The notes under the pieces are model-generated. The model was given only the letters and a program-made list of their open reading frames with translations, did not search any database and had not been told where the DNA came from. The position numbers and the translations under genes are program-made. A stretch of DNA of 43,724 bases from an uncultured Burkholderiales bacterium (GTDB taxonomy: Bacteria > Pseudomonadota > Gammaproteobacteria > Burkholderiales > Burkholderiaceae_E): NCBI GenBank assembly GCA_902826305.1, contig CADEEH010000027.1, forward strand, positions 1-43,724, given 5' to 3'. Positions 30,238 to 38,421 of the stretch are shown piece by piece. The stretch's first letter is position 1. The number at the start of each line of letters is the position of its first letter.

Positions 30238-31743
30238 TCAGGCCGCCTGTGTCGCCGCTACCACCTCGGACTCGCGCGGTGCGGCGCTGAACACCAGCAC
30301 GCCGTCGTCCACCGGCTCTCGAAGCAGGCGCCTGCGGTCGTCCACGTAGCGATCGAGCAGTTTCCACGGCCCCGCGGCGCCCTGTCGCGGCAGCAGGTGC
30401 ATCGCGCGCTGGAAGTAGCCCGAGGAGAAATCGACGAAGGGCTCGAGTGTGATGTCGGCCGGCGGCAGGCCGGGCGTGGCCACCCGTGTGCCGGTGGCGC
30501 TCATGTGGTTCAGCAGGCGGCACACGTACCGGCTGGTGAGGTCGGCCTTCAACGTCCACGACGCCGCGACGTAGCCAAAGGTCACCGCCAGGTTTGGCAC
30601 GCCGCCGTACATCACGCCTTTGTAGGTCACCAGCCGGCCGGACTCCAGCGGCACACCGTCCAGGCTCAGTTGCGCGCCGCCCAGCAACTGCAGTTCCAGG
30701 CCCGTGGCCGACACGATCACGTCGGCCTGCAGCTCGCGCCCGCTGGCCAGGCGCAGGCCCTGCCCGGTGAAGCGCTCGATGTGGTCGGTCACCACTTCGG
30801 CACGGCCGTCGGAGACGGCCTTGAACAGATCGGCATCGGGCACCAGGCACAGTCGCTGCTGCCACGGACCGTACGGGGGCGTGAAGTTCGGGCTCAGGTC
30901 GTACCCGTCGGGAAGCGCCTTCGCGACCTGCCCGAGCAGGAAGCCGCGGATCCGTTCGGGCCGTTTTCGGCTTTGACCGAAGAGGAAGGCGCCGAGCGCG
31001 ACGTTTTTTTTCCGGGTCAGCGCGTACGCCCAGCGTTCGGGCAACAGGCCGCGCAGCAGCAGGGCCACACGGTCCCGGCCGGGCACGATGAAGTAGTAGG
31101 TCGGCGTGCGCTGCAGCAGCACCACCCGGGCACCCTGCGCGGCCAGCGCGGGCACCAGCGTGGCCGCGGTCGCGCCGCTGCCGATGACCACCACGTTCCT
31201 GCCGCGGCAGTCCAGGTCATCGGGCCACTGCTGTGCGTGGACGTGGATGCCCTGGTACGACGCCATCCCCTCGAACGCAGGCTGGTGGCCCCGGTCGTAG
31301 CGGTAGTAGCCGGCGCAGGTGAACAGGAACCCGCAGTGGAAGGTGAGCGGCTCCTCGGTACCGTCGGCCGCGGCCCGCACGGCCCGCACCTCCCAACGCG
31401 CGGCCCGCGGGTTCCAGTCGGCGCTGCACACCCGGATGCCATAACGGATGTGGCGTTCGAGCCCGTGCTCGCGTGCGGTCTCGCGCAGGTACTGCAGGAT
31501 CGTCGGCCCGCGGGCGATCGCATGACGCTCGCGCCAGGGCTTGAAGTGGAAGCCCAGCGTGTACATGTCGGAGTCGGAGCGAAACCCCGGGTACCTGAAC
31601 AGGCTCCAGGTGCCACCGAGATCGTGCCGCGCCTCCAGCACCGCGAAGCGCCGGTCCGGGCAGTGTGTCTGCAGGTGCCACGCAGCGCTCAGGCCGGAGA
31701 TGCCGGCGCCGATGACGAGCACGTCGAGGGTTTCAGGGGTCAT
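30238..31743 (-). CDS. Flavin-dependent monooxygenase, Baeyer-Villiger type
   Basis: This 501-residue enzyme uses FAD and NADPH to insert oxygen into ketones or other organic substrates. The N-terminal FAD Rossmann motif GAGISG lies at residues 12-17. A second dinucleotide motif GSGATA for NADPH is at 188-193. Between them, YQGIHVHAQQW (163-173) fits the Baeyer-Villiger fingerprint F-x-G-x3-H-x3-W except that Tyr replaces the first Phe; the final Trp separates it from plain FMOs, which have Tyr or Phe there. The substrate is unknown. Its ATG overlaps the stop of the upstream membrane protein gene (ATGA), so the two are translationally coupled. An SMR remnant follows in frame behind its stop. 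Confidence 0.9.
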   Translation of the reverse strand: MTPETLDVLVIGAGISGLSAAWHLQTHCPDRRFAVLEARHDLGGTWSLFRYPGFRSDSDMYTLGFHFKPWRERHAIARGPTILQYLRETAREHGLERHIRYGIRVCSADWNPRAARWEVRAVRAAADGTEEPLTFHCGFLFTCAGYYRYDRGHQPAFEGMASYQGIHVHAQQWPDDLDCRGRNVVVIGSGATAATLVPALAAQGARVVLLQRTPTYYFIVPGRDRVALLLRGLLPERWAYALTRKKNVALGAFLFGQSRKRPERIRGFLLGQVAKALPDGYDLSPNFTPPYGPWQQRLCLVPDADLFKAVSDGRAEVVTDHIERFTGQGLRLASGRELQADVIVSATGLELQLLGGAQLSLDGVPLESGRLVTYKGVMYGGVPNLAVTFGYVAASWTLKADLTSRYVCRLLNHMSATGTRVATPGLPPADITLEPFVDFSSGYFQRAMHLLPRQGAAGPWKLLDRYVDDRRRLLREPVDDGVLVFSAAPRESEVVAATQAA

Positions 31744-33494
31744 TGTGGGCCTGGGTTCATGCGGCGCGAGCCGGCGGCCTGCGCGACCGCGTGGAACAAC
31801 CCGCGCATTTCCGCGTCGGTCCCTTTTCCGAACGTCAGAATTCGGACGGACGGGGCGTCTCGGTCATCCATTCCCCTTGCGGCGACCTCTCGGGCAAGCG
31901 CATCGATTTCCTGTGACAGGCGCGAGACGTCGTCATTCTGGTCGATCAGTATCACCGACTTGTGCAGTGCGCGGGAGCGAAGCAGTTCGGTCAACTCGTA
32001 CCGGGTGCCGGCGCGTCTCGCCGTGTACTCCCTCAGGTCGAGCAACACCGCGTCGGCCCGTTCGATCATGAGCAGCACCGTCGGGCGCCAGCTGTCGCTG
32101 GTGCAGTAGACCTCGTTGACGCGGAAGCGACCGTCCGGATCCCTGCCGGTGTCCATTCGGTCGACGCGAGGCCGCGCCTCGTCGGGCCGGGCGACGAAGT
32201 GATCCCGCAGGCGTCCTGTGATGTAGTCGAAGAATTCATTGGGCTCCATGTAGGCGCCGGCAAGATCGGGTCCGGCGACCATCCAGACCGAGCCGGCAAA
32301 GCGCCAGTACCCCAGAAAGCGATCCATGAAGGTCTCGGATCGATTCGAATGCTTGAACACCCGCAAAAACAGCAGGGTACTGCCGCGGGGAGGCACTCTG
32401 CGCACGAGTCGGGCGAGCGCTGCAGATTGCAGTCCACGGAACGCCAGCCATGTGATCACGATTCCTGCAATGAACAATGCCGGGAGGAACGGTTCGAGCA
32501 CCGACGGCCAGGTCCTCGGTCTCTCCGGGTAGACCAGGAAAAGTGTCGAGGATCCCGCGTCCCTCGCAACGGAACCCAGCGCGAAAGCCGTCACCAGAAC
32601 CCAATAAGTGGCCACAGTGAACTGCAGATCGCTGAAGCGCTTTGCAGCGTATCCCTTCGCGATCAGTCGCAACGTGAGCCAGCCGCACCCGGCGGCCACG
32701 GCCAGCAGGGTCAGCAGGAAAATCGTCCCAGCGACAAGTTCGGCGTTGGAGAGATCGACGTCGGCGGGAGAGTCATCCAACACCACGATCAGCGCGGCCA
32801 TCGCGGCCAATACCAGTACGGCCACGCCGCCGGCAGCGGCCAGCGGCACGCCGGCGCCACGAAAAGACGGGCGCATGAACGCCGAGGCGACGATGGCGAT
32901 CGTGCAGTAGCCGAATACGAAGCCGAGGCCGTCCATCGAGTCCCAGTGCGAGGCGTTGAGCATCAGCGCGGAGGCCACCAGCACGACCCCCGAGACCGTC
33001 AGGTTCATCAACGTCCGGGAGACGCCGGCCTGGAGCACCCACGCCACCGCGGGTGGCACGACGAACAGCAGGACGATGGTGGGACCCACGAACCAGGGGA
33101 TGATCAGGAGGGTGTCGACATTGCCGCCGCTGCCGAGGATCGCGTGGGCGGCCATCAGGACCAGCACAAGCCACCAGTACACGCTGGCGCTGCCAAACTG
33201 CACCAGCAGCACGTGGCGACGCAGTCGTTGCGCATTCTCGGAGACGGCGTTCGCCTCGTGAACCGAATCGGATCGCTGGATCGCCAGCGAAAGGCTCGGC
33301 GGGATGGCGCCGGAAACGATCGGGTCGGTGCAGGCCGCATCCGCATGTCCGACTGAACGGCCCAACGGCGGGTCATCTGCTTGCAGGCGACTGACAGCCC
33401 GGGCATAGCGGCGCTTGGCGTACCACGCGGAAGCGGCGATCACAGGCAGCATCAGGGCAAACAGCAAGACCGCCATCAGGATGCCGTGCGCCAT
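31740..33494 (-). CDS. Nine-helix membrane protein with cytosolic TIR- or deoxyribosyltransferase-like C-terminal domain
   Basis: I do not recognise a named family. The 584 residues fall into two parts. The first has about nine membrane helices (near 4-24, 103-121, 128-150, 163-181, 190-207, 214-239, 252-272, 292-310, 332-353) with a soluble loop at 25-100. The second, 370-576, is a soluble alpha/beta domain: strand TLLFLRVF, then RFAGSVWMVAG, a loop with DPDGRFRVNEVYC (452-464), and ADAVLLDLREY followed by RAGTRYELTELL (480-505). This last block resembles the ADxVLxDLxG..N..YELG motif of nucleoside deoxyribosyltransferase/TIR-like folds, with Glu500 at the catalytic position. Start ATG 33494 has GGAG before it. 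Base composition looks less GC-rich than neighbours. Role is open; signalling or nucleotide hydrolysis is possible. Confidence 0.75.
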   Translation of the reverse strand: MAHGILMAVLLFALMLPVIAASAWYAKRRYARAVSRLQADDPPLGRSVGHADAACTDPIVSGAIPPSLSLAIQRSDSVHEANAVSENAQRLRRHVLLVQFGSASVYWWLVLVLMAAHAILGSGGNVDTLLIIPWFVGPTIVLLFVVPPAVAWVLQAGVSRTLMNLTVSGVVLVASALMLNASHWDSMDGLGFVFGYCTIAIVASAFMRPSFRGAGVPLAAAGGVAVLVLAAMAALIVVLDDSPADVDLSNAELVAGTIFLLTLLAVAAGCGWLTLRLIAKGYAAKRFSDLQFTVATYWVLVTAFALGSVARDAGSSTLFLVYPERPRTWPSVLEPFLPALFIAGIVITWLAFRGLQSAALARLVRRVPPRGSTLLFLRVFKHSNRSETFMDRFLGYWRFAGSVWMVAGPDLAGAYMEPNEFFDYITGRLRDHFVARPDEARPRVDRMDTGRDPDGRFRVNEVYCTSDSWRPTVLLMIERADAVLLDLREYTARRAGTRYELTELLRSRALHKSVILIDQNDDVSRLSQEIDALAREVAARGMDDRDAPSVRILTFGKGTDAEMRGLFHAVAQAAGSRRMNPGPQ

Positions 33495-33708
33495 GTCTTC
33501 ACTCCGTGGGGGCGCTGCCAGGACGGACGTGCACCGATCATGCACGGAACCGTCGCCGGCCTCAACCGGCTCGTTGCCTCTGGGGCCGAGGTCGGCGCAA
33601 CCTCGTGGGCACACGCGGCCGACCCCATCCGATCGCGTCCGGCGGCTTCGCGTGCCAACCCACCCGCGCACGAGATAGCATCGGCGATCGACACGAGGAG
33701 AACACGGC

Positions 33709-34614
33709 ATGAGCGACGAACACATCGGCTTCATCGGCGCATCCGGTCTGATGGGCCACGGCATCGCGAAGAACCTGCTGGCCAAGGGGTTCCCGCTCGC
33801 GTTGACCGTGCACCGGAACCGCGACCGGGTCGCCGATCTGCTCGCGGCCGGTGCGACCGAGGCGCCGAGCCCGGCTTCGCTCGCCGCGCAATCGAGCATC
33901 GTCTTCATCTGCGTGACCGGCTCGCCGCAGGTCGAGGCGGTGGTCACCGGTGCCGACGGGCTGCTGTCGACGAAACGCCAGGGCCTGACGATCGTCGACT
34001 GCTCGACCAGCGAGCCCGATTCGACCGCCAGGCTGCGCGAGCTGGCCGCGGGTGCCGGTGCGACCTTCGTCGACGCGCCGCTCGCGCGCACACCGGTCGA
34101 GGCCGAGCAGGGGCGGCTGAACGTGATGGTCGGCGCGGACGACGCGACCTTCACCCGGCTCGAGCCGGTCATCCGTGCGTTCGCCGAGAACGTGTTCCAC
34201 GTCGGCGGGCCCGGGGCCGGCCACATCATCAAGCTGCTGAACAACTTCATCGCACAGGCGATCTGCACGGCGACCGCCGAGGCGTTCGCGGTCGGCGAGC
34301 GTGCCGGCATCGATCCGCGCAAGCTGGTCGAACTGGTCTCGGCCGGTGCGGTCAACTCGGGGCTGTTCCAGGCGATGGCCAAGACGCTGTCGGGTGACCT
34401 CGCCGGCCTGAAGTTCGAGCTCGACAACGCGCGCAAGGACGTCCGCTACTACACCCATCTGGCCGAAGGACTGTCGATCCCGACCGTGGTCGGCGAGGCG
34501 GTCCATCAGTCGCTGGCGCTGGCCAGCGCACTCGGCCACGGCCGCAAGTTCGTGCCCTCGCTGGTCGAGGCGCAGGAGCAGCTGACCGGGGCACGGATCG
34601 TGCCCCGCGACTGA
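33709..34614 (+). CDS. NAD(P)-dependent beta-hydroxyacid dehydrogenase
   Basis: This 301-residue enzyme belongs to the 3-hydroxyisobutyrate / tartronate semialdehyde reductase family and oxidises or reduces beta-hydroxy acids. The N-terminal Rossmann motif reads GFIGASGLMG (7-16). The substrate-binding region DAPLARTPVEAEQGRL (family DAPVSGG..GA..GTL) and the catalytic Lys in GAGHIIKLLNNF are present. The all-alpha C-terminal domain is complete. The less usual PLARTP in place of PVSGG suggests a subfamily with a different substrate. It is monocistronic by appearance, 214 bp from the divergent membrane protein gene. Confidence 0.9.
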   Translation: MSDEHIGFIGASGLMGHGIAKNLLAKGFPLALTVHRNRDRVADLLAAGATEAPSPASLAAQSSIVFICVTGSPQVEAVVTGADGLLSTKRQGLTIVDCSTSEPDSTARLRELAAGAGATFVDAPLARTPVEAEQGRLNVMVGADDATFTRLEPVIRAFAENVFHVGGPGAGHIIKLLNNFIAQAICTATAEAFAVGERAGIDPRKLVELVSAGAVNSGLFQAMAKTLSGDLAGLKFELDNARKDVRYYTHLAEGLSIPTVVGEAVHQSLALASALGHGRKFVPSLVEAQEQLTGARIVPRD

Positions 34615-34743
34615 GCGCGGGGACGCTGACCGGCGGCGGGGTGTCCGGCACGCCACAGCCGCCCTGGACGGCCGACGAACGGCGGCGCGCAGTTGCGTCC
34701 GGCCGACCCGCATTGCCGGGCGTTCGCGCGACAATGCCGGCTC

Positions 34744-35913
34744 ATGCCCCCACTCGACTTCCACAGCGTTCTCGCGCTGGGCGCCGCGATCTCGGCGCTG
34801 CTGACGGTCGTCTGCCTGCTGCTCGCGCCGATGCTCGGCGGCGCGACCCGATTGCTCGCGATCGGCAACCTGTGTTTCACGCTGATGTTGTGCGCCAGGA
34901 TGCTCGCCGACCGCCCGCCCTCCCAGGCCGCCTACGCGGTGATCTGGTCGTTGCTGATCGCCTCGTCGGCCCTGCACGGCTTTGCGCTGCGCGAACTCGG
35001 CTCCATGCGGGGAACGCGGATCGCGGGGTACTGGACAGTCGTCGGGACCTCGATCCTGCTGCTGTGGGCCACGTGTGTGGCAACCGCCTTGCCGCAGGTG
35101 CCGGCGTTGCTCGCGGCGGTCGCGACCACCGGCCTGTACGGCGCGGCGTTGCACGCATCGATGACGCTCGGAGGGCGCGTGCCCGCGGCGCGGCGCACCC
35201 TCGTGCTCGCGTTCGGGTTCGCCACCGTGTTCGCCGCGTTGCACGTGTTGCAGCGGACCGTCGAGCTCGCGCGCGGTGATGCGGGGATGGCCCCGACCGC
35301 GTTCACCTACTTCGGCGCCGTGCTGCTGTTCTGCATGATCAATGCGGGTTTCCTGGTGCTGCTGTACCAGCAGCTCGCGCAGCGGGTCGTCGACCTGGCG
35401 CAGACCGACGAGCTGACCGGGGTGCTGAACCGGCGCGGTTTCTTCGAACGGGTCGAACGGATGCGCGCGGCCGCGCCCGTGCCTGCCGCTGCGCTGATGA
35501 TGCTGGACATCGACCGCTTCAAGTCGGTCAACGACACCCTCGGCCATGCGGTGGGTGACGAGGTGCTGCGCGGCTTCGCGCGGACGGTGAGCGACTGCAT
35601 GCGGCCGGGGGACCTGCTGGCGCGGATGGGCGGCGAGGAATTCTGCCTGCTGCTGCCCGGCCTGGACGAGGAGGCCGCGCGCGAGTTCGCCGAACACATT
35701 CGGCGCACGCTGGAGGGTCGAACGGTCGCGCAGACACCTGCCGGCCCGCTCAGTGTGACCGCGAGTTTCGGCATCGCGGCGTTCGGTCCCGACGACGGCG
35801 GACTCGACCTGCGGCTGCGGCAGGCCGACGAAGCACTCTACGCGGCCAAGCGCGACGGGCGCAACCGGGTCGTGCTCTGGTCACGTGGGCTCGGCTCGGC
35901 GATCGCGGTCTGA
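34744..35913 (+). CDS. Membrane-bound diguanylate cyclase (GGDEF)
   Basis: This 389-residue protein makes the second messenger cyclic di-GMP. The N-terminal half (about 5-208) has at least six hydrophobic helices and probably senses an unknown signal at or in the membrane. The GGDEF domain begins at TDELTGVLNRRGF (221-233). The active-site motif is GGEEF at 296-300, a functional variant. An intact inhibitory site RPGD (287-290) lies five residues ahead, so product inhibition is expected. ATG 34744 is used; the frame is open 51 bp further upstream. Cyclic di-GMP often controls pili and surface life, so a link to the Tad pilus in this genome is possible but not shown. Confidence 0.93.
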   Translation: MPPLDFHSVLALGAAISALLTVVCLLLAPMLGGATRLLAIGNLCFTLMLCARMLADRPPSQAAYAVIWSLLIASSALHGFALRELGSMRGTRIAGYWTVVGTSILLLWATCVATALPQVPALLAAVATTGLYGAALHASMTLGGRVPAARRTLVLAFGFATVFAALHVLQRTVELARGDAGMAPTAFTYFGAVLLFCMINAGFLVLLYQQLAQRVVDLAQTDELTGVLNRRGFFERVERMRAAAPVPAAALMMLDIDRFKSVNDTLGHAVGDEVLRGFARTVSDCMRPGDLLARMGGEEFCLLLPGLDEEAAREFAEHIRRTLEGRTVAQTPAGPLSVTASFGIAAFGPDDGGLDLRLRQADEALYAAKRDGRNRVVLWSRGLGSAIAV

Positions 35914-35917
35914 CGTC

Positions 35918-36253
35918 CTACTGCGCCCGGCTCCGCGGGCGGACACTTGCCAATGCGGTGCGGGCGTCGAACAGTTCCAGTTCCAGGCGCCGCGAAAAAC
36001 CCAGCGCATGTCTCAACGGCAGCTCCAGGTTGTCCATCGCGGTCGCACAATCCAGCAGGTTCATGATCAGGCGCGAGACCGCGTTGCCGGTTCCGTTGCC
36101 GGCGCGGTGTTGCCGCGCGTCCTCGGCCAGTGCGCGCAATCGACCGGCCACGGCAGCCAGCATCGTCGCCGCGTCGAGTATCTGCTCTTCGGCCTCGGAT
36201 TCCGGCTGGTTGGCAGCCGCGCGTCGCCATGGATCAGGTGCAGAAGGAGTCAT
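35918..36253 (-). CDS. Small helical protein of unknown function
   Basis: This 111-residue frame starts at ATG 36253 and ends 4 bp from the stop of the convergent diguanylate cyclase gene. The sequence is almost all alpha-helical: EAEEQILDAATMLAAVAGRL, then RLIMNLLDCATAMDNLELPL, then a basic C-terminus. It has no signal peptide or membrane helix. It has some look of small Pseudomonas proteins with a similar helical layout (DUF6124), but I cannot assign it. A longer version from 36340 is possible. No strong ribosome binding site is visible, so the call is moderate. Confidence 0.5.
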   Translation of the reverse strand: MTPSAPDPWRRAAANQPESEAEEQILDAATMLAAVAGRLRALAEDARQHRAGNGTGNAVSRLIMNLLDCATAMDNLELPLRHALGFSRRLELELFDARTALASVRPRSRAQ

Positions 36254-36396
36254 CCCATGATTGAACCGTGGACAACGGCTTTTGCTCTGTACGCCAGCGA
36301 ACACAGCCTGTCCGAGCCGCCCTAGCCGCGGGCGTGTCACGGGCCGGACACATTCGGACGCCTGGTGGCATAATCCAAGGCCGCGTGATCGACGGT

Positions 36397-36426
36397 TTGA
36401 CCGGCTCGCCCGGCCGAGCAGATAAT
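36397..36426 (+). promoter_or_regulatory. Promoter of tRNA-His
   Basis: TTGACC at 36397-36402 and GATAAT at 36421-36426, with an 18-bp spacer, form a good sigma-70 promoter. The expected start is near 36433, about 13 bp before the mature tRNA. A GCG-rich discriminator (GCGGGCGC) follows, a feature of stringently controlled stable-RNA promoters. Confidence 0.75.
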
Positions 36427-36445
36427 GCGGGCGCTCTGCGCGATG

Positions 36446-36520
36446 GTGGCTGTAGCTCAGTGGTAGAGTCCCGGATTGTGATTCCGGTCGTCGCGGGTTC
36501 GAGTCCCGTCAGCCACCCCA
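36446..36520 (+). tRNA. tRNA-His (anticodon GTG)
   Basis: A full cloverleaf: acceptor GTGGCTG (36446-36452) pairs with CAGCCAC (36510-36516), discriminator C, encoded CCA at 36518-36520. Anticodon stem CCGGA/TCCGG holds loop TTGTGAT with anticodon GTG. The extra G at 36445, facing the discriminator C, is the G-1 that histidyl-tRNA synthetase requires. The gene ends 13 bp before the stop of the convergent MBL-fold gene. Confidence 0.97.
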
Positions 36521-36533
36521 CCTTTCCGGCGCA

Positions 36534-38009
36534 TCACTTCGGTGTCATTTTCGCCGTCGTGTAGAGCTCCGCCAGCGGCACCACCCGCCCGTGCAGCGGC
36601 GCGATCCGATCCACCGCCAGCCGCAGCCGTTCGATATTGCCGATCAGGTTCACGTTGTTGGCATTGGCCGTGGCCGGTGGCGGCGCGTTCGGCGCCAGCG
36701 GCGTGTAGGCGTCGGCCTCGACCAGGATCTTCTCGGCCGGCAGGTGGACCAGCAGGAACGTGTCGTTGTGCACGCTGTCGGTGATCCGATGGATGTCGAT
36801 CGTTCGCGAGCCGTCGCTGAGCGTGGCCTTGTCGGTGACCGGCATGAAGGCGGGCTTGCGGCCGGACTGCGCGAGCCGGTCCGGCGCGATCCGGCTCGGC
36901 GTGGCGAATGCCTTGTCGAAGTAGGGCACGTTGGCCGCCTGCGTCACCACGGTCGCGCCTTCGGCGACGGCGGCACGCAGGCCACCCGCATGGTCGAAGT
37001 GGTGGTGCGAGTTGATCACGTAGCGGATCGGCTTGCCCGGTGCGAGCGCCTTGACCGCATCGATCACCGGTCCGGTTCGTCCGTCGTTGAGCGGCGCCTC
37101 GACCAGCACCAGATGGTCCTTCATCTCGATCGCCACGCTGTTGTGTGATCCGCCCGCGACGTGCCAGACGCCGTCGGCGAGTTTCTCGGTGGCGACACGT
37201 TCGGTGGCATTGCGCACGGACTCCGGCGCGACGATGTCGACCGCCGCGTTCGGCTCGACCTCGCGCACGGTCACGTCGAGCACCGGGAAGCCGCCGGCGG
37301 ACTGTTCGATGCGTCCCGGGAACCGGATCGCCCCGTACGTCTTGTAGTCGCTGTAGCGGGTGACGACGTCGACCTCGCCGAGGACCGCGTCGGGCACGCG
37401 CGAGTCCACCCGCTGCACCAGGCCGTCGGCACCGATCAGCGCGGTGGCCGCGAAGCGTCCGGGCTCGCTGAAGGAAACGGTCGAGGTGCCGTCGCCGCGG
37501 GCGGCGACGATCGCGTTGTTCCGCTGCGCGGCCTTGAGCACGCCGTGTGGTGTGATCCACAGCTGGTGGACCCGATCCTGCACGAACCGGGGACCCGGGA
37601 CCGGGGCATTGGTGACGTTCCAGGCGAGGTTGCCGCTGACGAACTGGTCGTTGCGCTGCTGTCCCTGCAGCGGATAACCGCCGCCGCCCTTCGGTTCCGC
37701 GCGTGACAACGTGATCTCCTCGCGCATCGAGGCGGTCTCGTAGTTGATCGCCCGCGATTGGGAATGCACGGTGATCTTCGGCCAGGGCGCGCCGGGAACG
37801 AACGCCTGGCCGAAGGTATGGCCGGTTCCGTCGGCGGTGTAGCGGATCGACTTCAGCGCGCCGGCGCCGATCGTGTCGCTGGCGCGCTGCAACGCGGTGG
37901 TCGAACCCGGATCGGTCGTTGCGCACGAAGCCAGCAAACCGGCCGTGACGATCCCGCAAGCCAGCGCGACGCTGCCGCGACGTCTTCCCAACGACATGGT
38001 GTTCATCAT
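36534..38009 (-). CDS. Metallo-beta-lactamase-fold lipoprotein
   Basis: This 491-residue protein has a signal peptide with lipobox LLASC (Cys29), so it is likely anchored in the envelope. The region 30-270 has no motif I know and reads like a beta-rich domain. From about 275 a metallo-beta-lactamase fold begins (ADGVWHVAGGSHNSVAIEM) with the metal motif HHHFDH at 335-340 and further His residues (DSVHNDTFLLVHL). Such enzymes hydrolyse esters, lactones or thioesters; true beta-lactamase activity is not implied. GGAG before ATG 38009 supports the start; ATG 38006 is the next codon. It is transcribed alone and ends beside tRNA-His. Confidence 0.88.
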   Translation of the reverse strand: MMNTMSLGRRRGSVALACGIVTAGLLASCATTDPGSTTALQRASDTIGAGALKSIRYTADGTGHTFGQAFVPGAPWPKITVHSQSRAINYETASMREEITLSRAEPKGGGGYPLQGQQRNDQFVSGNLAWNVTNAPVPGPRFVQDRVHQLWITPHGVLKAAQRNNAIVAARGDGTSTVSFSEPGRFAATALIGADGLVQRVDSRVPDAVLGEVDVVTRYSDYKTYGAIRFPGRIEQSAGGFPVLDVTVREVEPNAAVDIVAPESVRNATERVATEKLADGVWHVAGGSHNSVAIEMKDHLVLVEAPLNDGRTGPVIDAVKALAPGKPIRYVINSHHHFDHAGGLRAAVAEGATVVTQAANVPYFDKAFATPSRIAPDRLAQSGRKPAFMPVTDKATLSDGSRTIDIHRITDSVHNDTFLLVHLPAEKILVEADAYTPLAPNAPPPATANANNVNLIGNIERLRLAVDRIAPLHGRVVPLAELYTTAKMTPK

Positions 38010-38421
38010 GGTCTCCGCGTTCCCGTTGTCCGGAATCCTCAGCGTGTATCGGCGGGGTCGCGCCGTTTCCGGCCGCCAGCATAGTGCATGCGGCGTGCAC
38101 CACGACGAATCGCCGCAGGGCGCTGGCGGCGGGCGGGCCATTTCCCCCGGACAGTCCGAGGCCCGGCGCTCGAGCCTGTTCGCCAGGGTATCGGGCGCTG
38201 CCGGTCCGCCCCGACCGCCGCGTCGTGTCCACGATGCCGGGAGATGGGCGATTCCCGTCCCGCTGTTCACCGCGCCACGCCACGACCGCACGCCGCATAG
38301 TGATCCGACGAGCGGTGCGAAGTCCGGACCCGTGCGCGCTCGAGCCGGGGGGCGCATCGGCCGATAGACAAGTTCTCGTCCCGTCCCGCGTCCGACGGGG
38401 ATGTCCACGAAGGAAACCATC
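38010..38421. other. Divergent intergenic region, MBL lipoprotein / Cache protein
   Basis: About 410 bp with no gene that I can support; short open frames here show no motif. An inverted repeat GTGCA (38084-38088) and TGCAC (38096-38100) with 7 bp between lies next to TATGCT on the minus strand (38083-38078), which could be the -10 box of the MBL gene. Thus the repeat might be an operator. On the plus side, AAGGA at about 38410 serves the Cache gene. Confidence 0.35.

Noticed and set aside
33495-34436. N-terminal extension of the 584-residue membrane protein up to 34436
   Set aside because: The extra 314 codons are antisense to the beta-hydroxyacid dehydrogenase gene; ATG 33494 has a Shine-Dalgarno sequence and starts with a membrane helix.
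38010-38421. Open frames in the MBL/Cache intergenic region
   Set aside because: They lack ribosome binding sites and have the composition of random GC-rich sequence.
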